The translations under genes were made by a program, and so were the position numbers. Source: Hamadaea sp013361475 (GTDB lineage Bacteria; Actinomycetota; Actinomycetes; Mycobacteriales; Micromonosporaceae). From it: 64,000 bases of DNA. Positions 25,701 to 33,593 of the stretch are shown here, piece by piece. Location: the NCBI RefSeq assembly GCF_040654195.1, contig NZ_JBFAHM010000002.1, forward strand, positions 372,001 through 436,000, read 5' to 3'. Position 1 is the first letter of the stretch; each line of letters starts with the position of its first letter. Under the pieces are notes generated by a model that worked only from the letters and a program-made list of their open reading frames with translations, ran no database searches and was not told the origin of the DNA.

Positions 25701-27025
25701 CGAGCTACCCGCCGGGGACGAAGTTCCGGCTCCAGCGGGACTCGGGCGACACCGCGACCTTCTACATCGTCGACTTCATCGACCTCGAGCAGGTCGCGCC
25801 GGAGCTGACCAAGCCGGCCGAATGCACCTCGATCACCCAGTACGGCGCGATCCCCAACGACGGGCTCGACGACACCAGCGCGATCCAGCGAGCGGTGACC
25901 GACGACGAGAACGGCGTGATCAGCTGCGTGTGGATCCCGGCCGGGCAGTGGCGGCAGGAGCAGAAGATCCTGTCGCCCGACCCGACCCGCAACCAGTACA
26001 ACCAGAAGGGCATCCGCAACGCGGTGATCAAGGGCGCGGGCATGTGGTACACCACGCTCTACACCAACACCGAACCGCAGAACGTGGTCGGCAACATCAA
26101 CCACCCGCACGAAGGCAACGTCGGCTTCGACATCGACGACAACGTGCAGCTGTCCGACCTGGCGATCTTCGGGATGACGACGAACCGGGCCAACCGCGGC
26201 CACGGCCTCAACGGCCGGTTCGGCAAGAACACCAAGGTCGCCAACCTCTGGATCGAACACGTCAACGTCGGCGCCTGGGTCGGCCGCGACTACTCCGACA
26301 CCCCGGCGTACTGGAATCCCGGTGACGGGCTCCAGTTCAGCGGGATGCGCATCCGCGACACGTACGCCGACGGGATCAACTTCTCCAACGGCACGCGCAA
26401 CTCGACGGTGTTCAACTCGTCGTTCCGCACCACCGGCGACGACTCCCTGGCGGTCTGGGCCAACCAGTACGTCAAGGACCAGTCGGTCGACATCGGCCAC
26501 GACAACCACTTCACCAACAACACGATCCAGCTGCCGTGGCGGGCCAACGGCGCGGCGATCTACGGCGGCTACGGCAACACGATCGAGAACAACCTGATCT
26601 TCGACACCATGAACTACCCGGGCATCATGCTGGCGACCGACCACAGCCCGCTGCCGTTCTCGGGAACGACGACCGTCGCCAACAACGCCCTCTACCGGGC
26701 CGGCGGCGTGTTCTGGGGCGAAGCCCAGGAATTCGGCGCGATCACCCTGTTCGCGTCGACCACCGACATCGTCGGAGTGACCATCCGCGACACCGAGATC
26801 TACGACTCGACGTACGACGGGATCCAGTTCAAGACGGGCGGCGGCAGCATGCCCAACGTGAAGATCACCAACGTACGCGTACAGGGATCGGTCAACGGCG
26901 CCGGGATCTACGCGATGGGCGGGGCACGCGGCAACGCCGTGCTCAGCAATGTCACCTGCACCGGCAACGCCGACGGCAACATCGTCATCCAGCCGGGATC
27001 GTCGTTCCAGATCACCGGGAGCTGA
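22721..27025 (+). CDS. Secreted modular alpha-1,3-glucanase (GH87)
   Basis: Exoenzyme of 1434 residues. Domain order: signal peptide (end near GAYAAGG), two discoidin-like modules (YWESSGAFPQWAQLDLG, YWESPNNAFPQWLGVDLG), two fibronectin type III repeats, a third discoidin module, two CARDB-like repeats, a CBM6/35-like module (YEAESASYSG), then a right-handed beta-helix. Asp1217 (TYADGINFSNG), Asp1240 and Asp1241 (TGDDSLAVW) are spaced exactly like the catalytic Asp triad known from Paenibacillus GH87 glucanase (D1045, D1068, D1069). GH87 enzymes hydrolyse alpha-1,3-glucan of fungal walls or dental plaque. It stands alone between a terminator and palindrome B1. Confidence 0.88.
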   Translation: MRRLLRSLATTVVATLALATVSWVPGAYAAGGPNLSLGKTASASSTNGGYAAGNLNDGNPATYWESSGAFPQWAQLDLGSVTSVDQIVLKLPSGWGARSQTLAVQGSTNGTSFADLKTSAAYTFDPASGNTVTLSFAVASTRYVRVVVTANTGWSAAQLSELEVYGTTTSASNLAQGRPTTESGHADVYGSGNAVDGNPATYWESPNNAFPQWLGVDLGSAVSVGKVVLKLPPTWGTRTQTLSIETSTDGTTYTTAKASAAYAFDPSVAGNSVTISLTAVSARYVRVRITANTGWPAGQLSELEVYSAGVVDDAPPTVPGTLSFTQSGATITLAWGASTDIGSGLAGYDVFRDGSLAATVGQVTTWQDTQPTTATVSYYVRARDNAGNVSANSNTVTRTGTSPDTTPPTVPGTLSYTEAATTITLTWGAATDTGGSGLAGYTVYRGGTAIATLGTVLTYQDTQPTTATVSYYVRARDGAGNLSGNSNTVTRTGHQPPACSNVALNKPVTATGSVFTFTPDKATDGNVTTYWEGAASYPQDLTVALGANHAVSSVTVKLNPDSAWGTRSQTFQVFGRDQASATYTSLVAAAAYTFVQGTNTVTVPVTATTADIRLRFTANTGAPSGQVAELEVCGTPSPNPDLTVSNVAWSPASPDETSSVSLSATVTNAGDLASTATTLAFGLNGTQKATVTVPAIAAGGSAPVSVSVGTLAMGTYAVSATVDPTNTVFEKNEGNNSAANATSMVVAQAPGPDLQVLGIAPNPANPAAGQAVSFTVTLKNRGTTATGVTSVTRLTVAGTTLNTNTASVGAGATVAVPVTGTWTAAAGGATITATADATDVVAETNETNNSFAQAIVVGRGAALPYTEYEAESASYSGTLLTADPLRTFGHTNFATESSGRQSVRLDNTGQYVEFTATNQANSIVVRNSIPDAPSGGGIDRTLSLYINGTFAQKITLSSRNSWLYGTTDDTESLSNSPQANARRLFDESHALLSASYPPGTKFRLQRDSGDTATFYIVDFIDLEQVAPELTKPAECTSITQYGAIPNDGLDDTSAIQRAVTDDENGVISCVWIPAGQWRQEQKILSPDPTRNQYNQKGIRNAVIKGAGMWYTTLYTNTEPQNVVGNINHPHEGNVGFDIDDNVQLSDLAIFGMTTNRANRGHGLNGRFGKNTKVANLWIEHVNVGAWVGRDYSDTPAYWNPGDGLQFSGMRIRDTYADGINFSNGTRNSTVFNSSFRTTGDDSLAVWANQYVKDQSVDIGHDNHFTNNTIQLPWRANGAAIYGGYGNTIENNLIFDTMNYPGIMLATDHSPLPFSGTTTVANNALYRAGGVFWGEAQEFGAITLFASTTDIVGVTIRDTEIYDSTYDGIQFKTGGGSMPNVKITNVRVQGSVNGAGIYAMGGARGNAVLSNVTCTGNADGNIVIQPGSSFQITGS

Positions 27026-27088
27026 CGGTCCGTTTCCCGGGGGCGTCCCGCCTGCCAGCGGGGCGCCCCTCTCCTTCCCGTTAGGCGC

Positions 27089-27145
27089 TGGATCAGGGTT
27101 CTCGGCCGAATCTTGGGCCAAGATTCGACCCACATCCCTGATCTG
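27089..27145. repeat. Palindromic element B1
   Basis: GATCAGGG (27091-27098) pairs with CCCTGATC (27136-27143), and the centre CGAATCTTGG/CCAAGATTCG forms an inner stem; the flank between them is imperfect. It lies between convergent genes (GH87 stop 27025, M23-like stop 27192). Further copies are at 53811 and 57898. Confidence 0.8.
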
Positions 27146-27191
27146 GCTCGAACCCAGGGGCGGCCGCCCCGCCCTCGTGGCGCGGACGTCG

Positions 27192-27878
27192 CTAGCCGGA
27201 GTCTGCCCGGGCCGGCGCGACGACGGAGCCTTCTGCGGGTATACCGCGATCGCGGACAACCGGCTCACCTCGGCGTGGCCACTCGCGGAAGTCCCGGAAG
27301 ACCATCGGCACACCCCGCGCCCGGCTCAGATCGAGGTCGTCCATCAGTTGGATGTGCACGTGCGGCTGAGTCGAGTTGCCGGAGTTTCCGCACTCCGCGA
27401 GCGGTTGCCCGGTGGTGACGCGATCACCGGGCGCGACGCGGAAGGAGCCGGCCCGCAGGTGCACCAGTGCCGCGTAGAGGCCGCCCCCGCGAAGTTCGAG
27501 GATCACGTGGTTGCCGGCGATCGCTGCGACGCCCTCGCGTAGCCGGCGGGCCTGGCTCAACGCGTACGGGATCAGGGTCAGTTGCGATCGCCGGGCCTCG
27601 TGGTCGGCTTCGCCGTCGTGCGTCGCGACGACGATGCCGTCCACCGGGGCCAGGATCGGGCGGCCGAAGGACACGAATCTTTCCGGAGGTTCGGTGCTGA
27701 GCACCGTACGCCAATCGGTGCGATCCGCTGTGCGACGACGATCGTCGACGCCGACGAAGTCGATGGCGTACCGCTCACCCAGCAGATCGGTTCCGTGGCT
27801 GGGCACACGCCGGGCCGGGCTGTTCTGCACCAGCCAGCGGCCGTCGAACGGTAGCGAGAGGACGGTCTCGGTGACCAT
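27192..27878 (-). CDS. M23/LytM-like metallopeptidase domain protein
   Basis: Protein of 228 residues without signal peptide. The LytM zinc pattern is visible as SHGTDLLGERYAIDF (His28, Asp40) and PHVHIQL near the C-terminus, with the usual GNHVILEL, HLRAGSFRVAPGDRV and GNSGNS segments between. Family members cut peptidoglycan cross-bridges; lack of a signal is odd for a wall enzyme, so a cytoplasmic or non-peptidase role is possible. The ATG at 27878 is preferred to a TTG 21 bases upstream. Confidence 0.75.
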   Translation of the reverse strand: MVTETVLSLPFDGRWLVQNSPARRVPSHGTDLLGERYAIDFVGVDDRRRTADRTDWRTVLSTEPPERFVSFGRPILAPVDGIVVATHDGEADHEARRSQLTLIPYALSQARRLREGVAAIAGNHVILELRGGGLYAALVHLRAGSFRVAPGDRVTTGQPLAECGNSGNSTQPHVHIQLMDDLDLSRARGVPMVFRDFREWPRRGEPVVRDRGIPAEGSVVAPARADSG

Positions 27879-27945
27879 CGCCTCAGCATAGGCAGCCAAT
27901 CCCAGCCCACACGCCCGCGACTCCCATCCGCCAGAAGCGACGGGG

Positions 27946-29847
27946 CTAGTACGCGTACAGCTCGATGCCGGCTTCGGTTTCGACCAGAAGCCGGCCCGGC
28001 GCGGTCGCCACCCAGCTGGGGTTCATGGCGATCGTGCCCAGCGACGCCGCCCGCGCAGTGACCGGGTCGAACAGGGTCAACGCCGTCTGCTCCCAGCGTC
28101 CCTGGTCGGTGGTCCGGCGGTCCACCAGCAGCACCTCGCCCGTGCCGGTCGGCACCGGCCAAGCCGTCCGCTGACCCTGCGGCGCGATCGGGCGCAGCGC
28201 GGTGTCGAAGACACCTCCACTCGACAGCAGCACGTACGGACCCGCCGTGTTGATGAACGTGTCCCGGTCGAGCGCCACGCGATTCGCTGTGGTCCACGGG
28301 TGGACCGCGACCAGCTCGTACGGATTGCGGCCGCGCTCCTCCTCCGGGTTGCCGCCGTCGATCAGGCACATGGCGTCCCCGCCACACGGCGTCAGGTTCC
28401 ACAGCCTGCGCGTCTCCCGCGTACCTGGGGCGACCGGGTTCGCGGTGTAGCTCACGACCGGCCCGCTTCCGTTGTCCCACAAGGGAAAGGTCGTCAGTTG
28501 GGTGTCCGTCGTGAAATACAGCCGGCCGCCGTAGGCCAGATAGGTGGTCGACTTCGAGTAGGGCACCGACTTCCAGCCTTCGGTCCACTGGCCGTTCGCC
28601 AGCGAGTACCGCCGCAGCTCACCGGACGGGCTCAACCGAAGCATCGACTTCGCGGCGGTGGCGTCGTACTCGACACCGCCGAAGCCCGAGTAGCCGTCCT
28701 CCCGCCGGGCGATTTCAGGAATCGTCCGCGATCCGTCGCCGGGCAAGGTCCAGCGAACCGTTCCCGTGCGCCAGTTCACCGCGGTCAGCTTCCCGGTGTC
28801 CAGGTCACCGATGAGCGCCACCTCACGGGACGTGCCCATCGGGACCTCGCCGATCGCGGGGCCGTTGCCGTCGGGATTCGCGAACGGCCGTTGCCACCAG
28901 ACCTCACCGGTGCCGGGGTCGAGGACGCTCATCTGGTTGCTGATCACGCCGTTCCCGTCGTCGGCCGTCGTCGAGGTGTACATCACGACGAAACCGTCGG
29001 TCGCCACGATGCCGCCGATCGAGTCGTGCCGGCCCGGCACCTGCCGCTGCCATACGCGCCGTCCGGTCGCGCTGTCCAGGGCGGTCACCGTCAAGGCGTT
29101 CGCGTCGGCCACCGCCACGAAGAACCGTCCCCCGGTCATGTCCGCCTCCACCGCAGCGTGCGCCGACCCGGGCAGCGGCTCACCGAGCCGTCGCAGCGTG
29201 TGGGCGGTGGTGCTGGGGTTCGGGTGGACCGGCTGGTCGTGACGCGCGCCGCGGACGACGGCCACCGCGAGACTCACGACCGCGATCACGGCCAGTCCCG
29301 CGGCGGTCACCGTCGCGATCGCCTTGGTACGCCGTCGGCGGCGCCCGGCCTCAGCGATCTTCCCGGCGTCGTGCAGGCCGGCGGCGTCGGCCTCCTCCCG
29401 GAGGCTGTCGGCCAGCCCGGCCCGTCCCCGAGACAGCCAGGACTTCACGGTGCCTTCGCTGACCCCGGTCTCCGCGGCGATCTGCGCGACGGACAGGTCG
29501 AGCAGGTAGTGCAACGCCAACGCCTGTCGCTGCGCCGGCGGCAGTTGCTTGAGCGCCGTGGTGAGCAGGACGGTGTCCTCCGACGGCGCGGGCTGGGGCA
29601 GCACCGGCTCCAATCTGGTGCGCCGGCGTACGCCCAGATGCCGCCACCAGTCCTGGACGAGCCGGGTGACGACCACGCGCAGCCACGCCTCGGCGTCGTC
29701 GTAGCCGCTGACCTGCCGCCACCGCTGCCACGCCCGGGCGTACGCCTCCTGCGTCACGTCCTGGGCCTGGTGCAGGTTCCCGGTCAGCCCGTACGCGTAC
29801 CGCAGCGTCCGGCGAGAAGTCGCTTGGTAGAAGTCCCCGAAGTCCAT
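27946..29847 (-). CDS. ECF sigma factor (SigE-type) fused to a membrane-anchored PQQ-like beta-propeller
   Basis: Fusion of 633 residues. The first about 150 residues are an ECF sigma factor: sigma-2 (RRTLRYAYGLTGNLHQAQDV, 12-60) and sigma-4 (LPPAQRQALALHYLLDLSVA, then AAETGVSEGTVKSWLSRGR). A basic hinge and one membrane helix follow (about 176-198), then a long outer-face domain with PQQ/WD-like strands (ATGRRVWQRQVPG, DPGTGEVWWQRP, INWRTGTVRWTLPG-like). So the DNA-binding module is tethered to its own sensor. It follows a response regulator by 38 bp. No separate anti-sigma gene is adjacent; the fused domain may serve that purpose. Confidence 0.85.
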   Translation of the reverse strand: MDFGDFYQATSRRTLRYAYGLTGNLHQAQDVTQEAYARAWQRWRQVSGYDDAEAWLRVVVTRLVQDWWRHLGVRRRTRLEPVLPQPAPSEDTVLLTTALKQLPPAQRQALALHYLLDLSVAQIAAETGVSEGTVKSWLSRGRAGLADSLREEADAAGLHDAGKIAEAGRRRRRTKAIATVTAAGLAVIAVVSLAVAVVRGARHDQPVHPNPSTTAHTLRRLGEPLPGSAHAAVEADMTGGRFFVAVADANALTVTALDSATGRRVWQRQVPGRHDSIGGIVATDGFVVMYTSTTADDGNGVISNQMSVLDPGTGEVWWQRPFANPDGNGPAIGEVPMGTSREVALIGDLDTGKLTAVNWRTGTVRWTLPGDGSRTIPEIARREDGYSGFGGVEYDATAAKSMLRLSPSGELRRYSLANGQWTEGWKSVPYSKSTTYLAYGGRLYFTTDTQLTTFPLWDNGSGPVVSYTANPVAPGTRETRRLWNLTPCGGDAMCLIDGGNPEEERGRNPYELVAVHPWTTANRVALDRDTFINTAGPYVLLSSGGVFDTALRPIAPQGQRTAWPVPTGTGEVLLVDRRTTDQGRWEQTALTLFDPVTARAASLGTIAMNPSWVATAPGRLLVETEAGIELYAY

Positions 29848-29885
29848 ACCAACACGACACGCCCCAGACCGCGATCCGGTTGCAC

Positions 29886-30533
29886 TCACTCCGGGGCGGC
29901 CAGCCCGTGCCGGTACGCGTACCGGACGGCCTGGGCGCGATCGGTGACCCCGATCTTGGCGAAGAGGCGGTTGATGTGCGACTTCACGGTCGCCTCGGTG
30001 ACGAACAGCCGGGCGGCGATCTCGCGGTTCGCCAGGCCGGCCGCGATCAGCGTCAGCACCTCGGCCTCTCGCGTGCTCAGCCCGTCGGGCAGCTCCCCCG
30101 CGTACGCCGCCGGCGCCTCTCCGGCCGCGGCGAGCAGCTTTCGGCTGACCTCGGGGTCGAGGACGGACGTGCCCTCGGCGGCGGCCCGGATCGCCTGTGC
30201 GATCTGGTTGCGGGTGGCGTCCTTGGTGAGGTAGCCGATGGCGCCCGCCCGCAGCCCGGCGAGGACGTCGGCGTCGTCGGAGTAGGTCGTCAGCACCACG
30301 ACCCGGGTCTCCGGATGTTCCTGCCGCAGGCGGACGGTCGCCGCGACACCGTCGGTGCCCGGCATCCGCAGATCCATCAGGACCACGTCGGCCCCGTGCT
30401 CGGCGACCAGCCGGACGGCTTCCGCGCCGTCGGCGGCCGCGCCGACGACTTCGAAGTCGTCGAACAGGTCCAGCATCAGCGCGAGCGCCTCCCGGATCGT
30501 CGTCTGGTCGTCGGCCACCACCACCTTGATCAC
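29886..30533 (-). CDS. NarL/LuxR-family response regulator
   Basis: Regulator of 215 residues: receiver with DD (VVADDQTTIREA), Asp in VVLMDLRMPGTDG and Lys in GYLTKDA; LuxR HTH LSTREAEVLTLIAAGLANRE with recognition helix TEATVKSHINRLFAKIG. Its ATG overlaps the kinase stop by four bases. It is third in a run of four same-strand genes (membrane protein, kinase, regulator, ECF-propeller) and may control that sigma factor. Confidence 0.93.
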   Translation of the reverse strand: MIKVVVADDQTTIREALALMLDLFDDFEVVGAAADGAEAVRLVAEHGADVVLMDLRMPGTDGVAATVRLRQEHPETRVVVLTTYSDDADVLAGLRAGAIGYLTKDATRNQIAQAIRAAAEGTSVLDPEVSRKLLAAAGEAPAAYAGELPDGLSTREAEVLTLIAAGLANREIAARLFVTEATVKSHINRLFAKIGVTDRAQAVRYAYRHGLAAPE

Positions 30534-31639
30534 AGGGGAATCCTGACATCCACTGCCCAGCCACCGCCGGGACCCGCCGACCGAGCCGGTCCCGCCGTGA
30601 ACGCTCCGCCGAGCAGCTCGGCGCGTTCTCGCAGGCCGGTCAGCCCGTAACCGCCGCCGGTCGTGGCGAGCGTCCCGGTCGGCCGGCCCGGCCCGGTGTC
30701 GGTCACCGCCAGGTCGACCTGCTTCGGCGTATAGGTCAGCCGAATCTGGACCGTCGCGCCCGGGGCGTATTTGCGGGCGTTGGTCAGCGACTCCTGCGCC
30801 GCCCGGTAGAGCGCGAGGGACGTCTGCGGAGGCAGGGGCACCTCCTCGCCGTCGACCGTCACGTCCACCGGATCGTCGTGGCCGGCGGCGAGATCGCGTA
30901 CCAGCTGGGAGAGCGGGACCGAGTCGCCGCGCAGGACGCCGATCGCGCGGCGGGTCTCGGCGAGCCCGTCGCGGGCCAGCCGCCCGGCCTTGCCGATCGC
31001 ATCGCGCGCCTGCTCGGCGCGGCCGTGTTCGAGCAGCGCGTCGGCCGATTCGAGCTGGACGCTCAGCGCCCCGAGGGAATGCGCGAGCACGTCGTGCACC
31101 TCGCGGGCGAGCTGCGCCCGCTGGGCCAGCGCCTCGGCCCGCGCCTGTTCGGCCTGGGCGAGCTGGCTCTGTTCGCGCAACTGGTCGGTCTGGCGGCGAG
31201 CCAGCCCGGCCAGCTCACAGATCGCCAGGACGCCGAGTCCGCCGGACAGGAGGATCGGTTCGCGCCCGGCGATCAGCCAGGCCGCCGCGAAGATCACCGC
31301 TAGACCGGTCGTGACCAGGAGCGACTGTGCGGAGCGCAGCCGCCGGGCGACGCGGACGCAGGCGGCGACCACGAAGGCGAAGGCCACTCCGTTGGGTGTG
31401 ACCGACAGCACGACGCCGCCCACGCCGACGGTCACCGCTCCCGTGATCAGCCACCGGTCGGTGCCCGGCCCGAAGAGCCAGCCGAGCCAGCCCAGCACCA
31501 CGACGGTCAGGACCGCGAAGGTGAGGGGCAGGCTCCCGGCCGGCGCGTTGCTGACGGTGCCCGCGGTGATCAGCCCGAAGATCACGAGACCGCGGACGGT
31601 CGTGAGCCATCGTGGTCGCTGGGCGTACCGCCAGTCCAT
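30530..31639 (-). CDS. Sensor histidine kinase (HisKA_3, DesK type)
   Basis: Membrane kinase of 369 residues. The first about 140 residues contain four or five membrane helices; the phosphoacceptor region is AQLAREVHDVLAHSLGALS, a canonical HisKA_3 motif, and the ATPase domain contains NARKYAPGATV and GGGYGLTGLRERA. It starts 10 bp after the membrane-protein gene and overlaps its response regulator. The small loops between helices suggest intramembrane sensing, as in DesK or LiaS-like kinases. Confidence 0.93.
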   Translation of the reverse strand: MDWRYAQRPRWLTTVRGLVIFGLITAGTVSNAPAGSLPLTFAVLTVVVLGWLGWLFGPGTDRWLITGAVTVGVGGVVLSVTPNGVAFAFVVAACVRVARRLRSAQSLLVTTGLAVIFAAAWLIAGREPILLSGGLGVLAICELAGLARRQTDQLREQSQLAQAEQARAEALAQRAQLAREVHDVLAHSLGALSVQLESADALLEHGRAEQARDAIGKAGRLARDGLAETRRAIGVLRGDSVPLSQLVRDLAAGHDDPVDVTVDGEEVPLPPQTSLALYRAAQESLTNARKYAPGATVQIRLTYTPKQVDLAVTDTGPGRPTGTLATTGGGYGLTGLRERAELLGGAFTAGPARSAGPGGGWAVDVRIPL

Positions 31640-31649
31640 GATCTTTGTT

Positions 31650-32159
31650 CTACAGGATGGGCTGACGACGGCCGGCCCGCCCCACCCGGCCGTCCGAGGC
31701 CAGTGGCAGGTCGCTGGAGGTGACTCGGAACAGCACGATCGCCGCCTCGGCGAGCAGTCCGACGCCGAGCCCGATCAGCAGGGACGCCATCGTGCCACCG
31801 GCCGCGTCCGGCCGGAACGCGCCGGTGAGGACGGCGAAGACGACGCGTACGCCGATGGTCGCCACCCACAGCCCGATGGTGAGCCAGCGGTAGCGGCACC
31901 AGGCCACCCCGTCTCGCAGGTACACCAGGACCGACGCGCCCCGGGCGAGGCCGAGGCCGATCGACAGCGCCGCCTGCACCACCAGCAGCAGAACGTCCAT
32001 CGCGGGCAGCGATGCGCCGTCGAGCTGGGCCACTCCCGCGATCGTCACGCCGAGCGGAATGAGGACCATCCGGCGGCTCTGGACGGGCTGCCCGGCCATC
32101 CGGCGGACCATGGTCCAGACGATGAGGGCGGCGATGAGCAGGATCTGCGCGTAATTCAT
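31650..32159 (-). CDS. Integral membrane protein, possibly CcdC-like (DUF1453)
   Basis: Protein of about 169 residues with four or five hydrophobic helices (MNYAQILLIAALIVWTMVRR at the start, LLIGLGVGLLAEAAIVLFR near the end) and basic loops (RRMAGQPVQSRR). This resembles DUF1453/CcdC membrane proteins, a tentative assignment. The ATG at 32159 is chosen because the membrane helix begins right after it. It is the first gene of the kinase-regulator-sigma operon and could be a sensory partner. Confidence 0.7.
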   Translation of the reverse strand: MNYAQILLIAALIVWTMVRRMAGQPVQSRRMVLIPLGVTIAGVAQLDGASLPAMDVLLLVVQAALSIGLGLARGASVLVYLRDGVAWCRYRWLTIGLWVATIGVRVVFAVLTGAFRPDAAGGTMASLLIGLGVGLLAEAAIVLFRVTSSDLPLASDGRVGRAGRRQPIL

Positions 32160-32245
32160 GCCCTCGACGCTAGAAATCCGCGGGCCGGAAGGCTCCAACC
32201 CACGGGTGGAACCTGGGTGGAACCGAGGTGGAACCGGGCGACGGG

Positions 32246-32644
32246 TCAGTCCGGTTCGCCGGCATAGGTCCCGAAGCTCCAGAGAACGCCTTCGGGATCG
32301 CGGGCGGTGAATCCGCGGGAGCCGTAGTCCTCGTCGCGGAGTCCGCGCACGATCGTCGCCCCGGCCGCGACCGCTCGATCGTGCAGATCGTCAGGTGTGT
32401 CGGTCACCAGGTACACGGATCCGATTCCGGGTGACCTCCGCACCTCGTCGCCGGCCCCCGACCGGCTCGACAGCATCACTCCACCGCCGCGCGGCCAGGT
32501 CAGCTCGGCATGGTCGATCACGCCGCCGTCGCCGGGGTACACCGCCTTCTCGACGAAGCCGAACGCCTCGACGAGGAATCGGATCGCGGCGGTCCCGTCC
32601 TGGTAGCGCAGCACCGGCCAGACGGCCGTCTTGATCTCACTCAT
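32246..32644 (-). CDS. VOC (glyoxalase/bleomycin-resistance-like) protein
   Basis: Protein of 132 residues with two beta-alpha-beta-beta-beta halves: VWPVLRYQDGTAAIRFLVEA at the start and VYLVTDTPDDLHDRAVAAGA, then GSRGFTARDPEGVLWSFGTY at the end, which is the glyoxalase-like DPEG...W block. VOC proteins bind metals and act as isomerases, dioxygenases or drug-binding proteins. It lies downstream of an AraC regulator on the same strand, with a tandem repeat between, so the two may be one unit. Start ATG 32644 opens MSEIKTA. Confidence 0.85.
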   Translation of the reverse strand: MSEIKTAVWPVLRYQDGTAAIRFLVEAFGFVEKAVYPGDGGVIDHAELTWPRGGGVMLSSRSGAGDEVRRSPGIGSVYLVTDTPDDLHDRAVAAGATIVRGLRDEDYGSRGFTARDPEGVLWSFGTYAGEPD

Positions 32645-32693
32645 GCGTCCACCCTGCCGCACCCAGGCCGGGCGAGGCTTGGACGAATGGGAA

Positions 32694-32778
32694 CTCAGCC
32701 CAGCGGGCTTCTCAGCCGAGCAGGCTGCTCAGTGCAGTGGGCTGCTCAGTCGAGCGGGCTGCTCAGTCGAGCGGGCGC
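32694..32778. repeat. Tandem repeat, five 17-bp units
   Basis: Five contiguous 17-base units of the form CTCAGTCGAGCGGGCTG (32694, 32711, 32728, 32745, 32762) with a few substitutions. The last unit contains the stop codon of the AraC gene; the others fill the space to the VOC gene. Confidence 0.85.
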
Positions 32779-33581
32779 AGCGGCAGGTTCTCCTCGGCCA
32801 GCCAGCCGGTCGGCGCGGCACCGGCGAGCGCGCGCCACTCCCGGTCCAGATGCGGCTGGTCGTAATAGCCGCACCGCGCGGCGATCTCCGCCAGGGACAG
32901 CTTCCGATCGCCACGCAGCAGCCGATGCGACCGACCGAACCGGGCGATCCGGGCCGCGTCCTTCGGCGACACCCCGAACTCGGCGGCGAATCGGGCCGAC
33001 AGGTGCCGCCGGCTCCAGCCGACCTCGGTGGCCAGCGCGTCGACGCGTACCGCACCGGCTCGGGCGACGATGACGTTCCAGGCGTGCGCCACCTCGGGCG
33101 CGGGCTCGCGTACTCGGGCGCTGACGAGACGGCGGGTCAGGATCTCGTCCAGCACGTCGAACCGCTGCGGCCAGCCGGGCGCGTCGGCCATTCGCTCGAT
33201 GAGCTCGCGCGCGTCCCGGCCCAGCAGCTCCGGCAGCGGCACGACCAGCGCGGCGAGCGGGGCCGCGGGCAACCCCAGCAGGTCGCGGGCGCCGGCTGGA
33301 GTCAGCTCAAGTTGTACGCCGTACTGCTCGCCGTCGTGCGGAATGTACGCGGGGCCGACCGTCATTCCCGAGGCCAGCGACGCGTAGCCGCGCGGAGGTT
33401 CCGTGGCATCCAGGGCGACCAGGGTCGGGGCGGCGAGGCTGAGCACCACGGTGATGCCCAGCGACGGCAGCCCACGATGTACGCCCGGGGGCTGGCCACT
33501 GTAGTGATATCCCCGGTACACCCCGACGGCCTGCCGTAAGGGCGTCGGGGCGAGCCGGTCCGCCGTCTCCGCGAGAGGCAT
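32763..33581 (-). CDS. AraC-family transcriptional regulator
   Basis: Regulator of 272 residues. The C-terminal third has the double HTH: VDALATEVGWSRRHLSARFA and LSLAEIAARCGYYDQPHLDR, followed by a degenerate end of the AraC signature (AGAAPTGWLAEE). The N-terminal half (GYHYSGQPPGVHRGLPS...) is the ligand part found in actinobacterial regulators paired with small VOC or epimerase-like enzymes. Stop codon lies within the fifth unit of a tandem repeat. The VOC protein gene downstream is the likely partner; the effector is unknown. Confidence 0.88.
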   Translation of the reverse strand: MPLAETADRLAPTPLRQAVGVYRGYHYSGQPPGVHRGLPSLGITVVLSLAAPTLVALDATEPPRGYASLASGMTVGPAYIPHDGEQYGVQLELTPAGARDLLGLPAAPLAALVVPLPELLGRDARELIERMADAPGWPQRFDVLDEILTRRLVSARVREPAPEVAHAWNVIVARAGAVRVDALATEVGWSRRHLSARFAAEFGVSPKDAARIARFGRSHRLLRGDRKLSLAEIAARCGYYDQPHLDREWRALAGAAPTGWLAEENLPLRPLD

Positions 33582-33593
33582 GCCCCCACTGTC

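Noticed and set aside
22640..27313. A minus-strand open frame of over 1500 codons opposite the GH87 gene
   Set aside because: Low-complexity Gly/Arg/Val sequence without start signal or motifs; the plus strand has signal peptide, promoter and catalytic residues.
29848..30564. Upstream extension of the ECF-propeller protein through the response regulator
   Set aside because: The extension is an out-of-frame reading of the regulator gene; the sigma-2 domain starts at the ATG 29847.
32694..32778. Possible CRISPR array at the 17-bp repeats
   Set aside because: Units are contiguous with no unique spacers and no cas genes are nearby.
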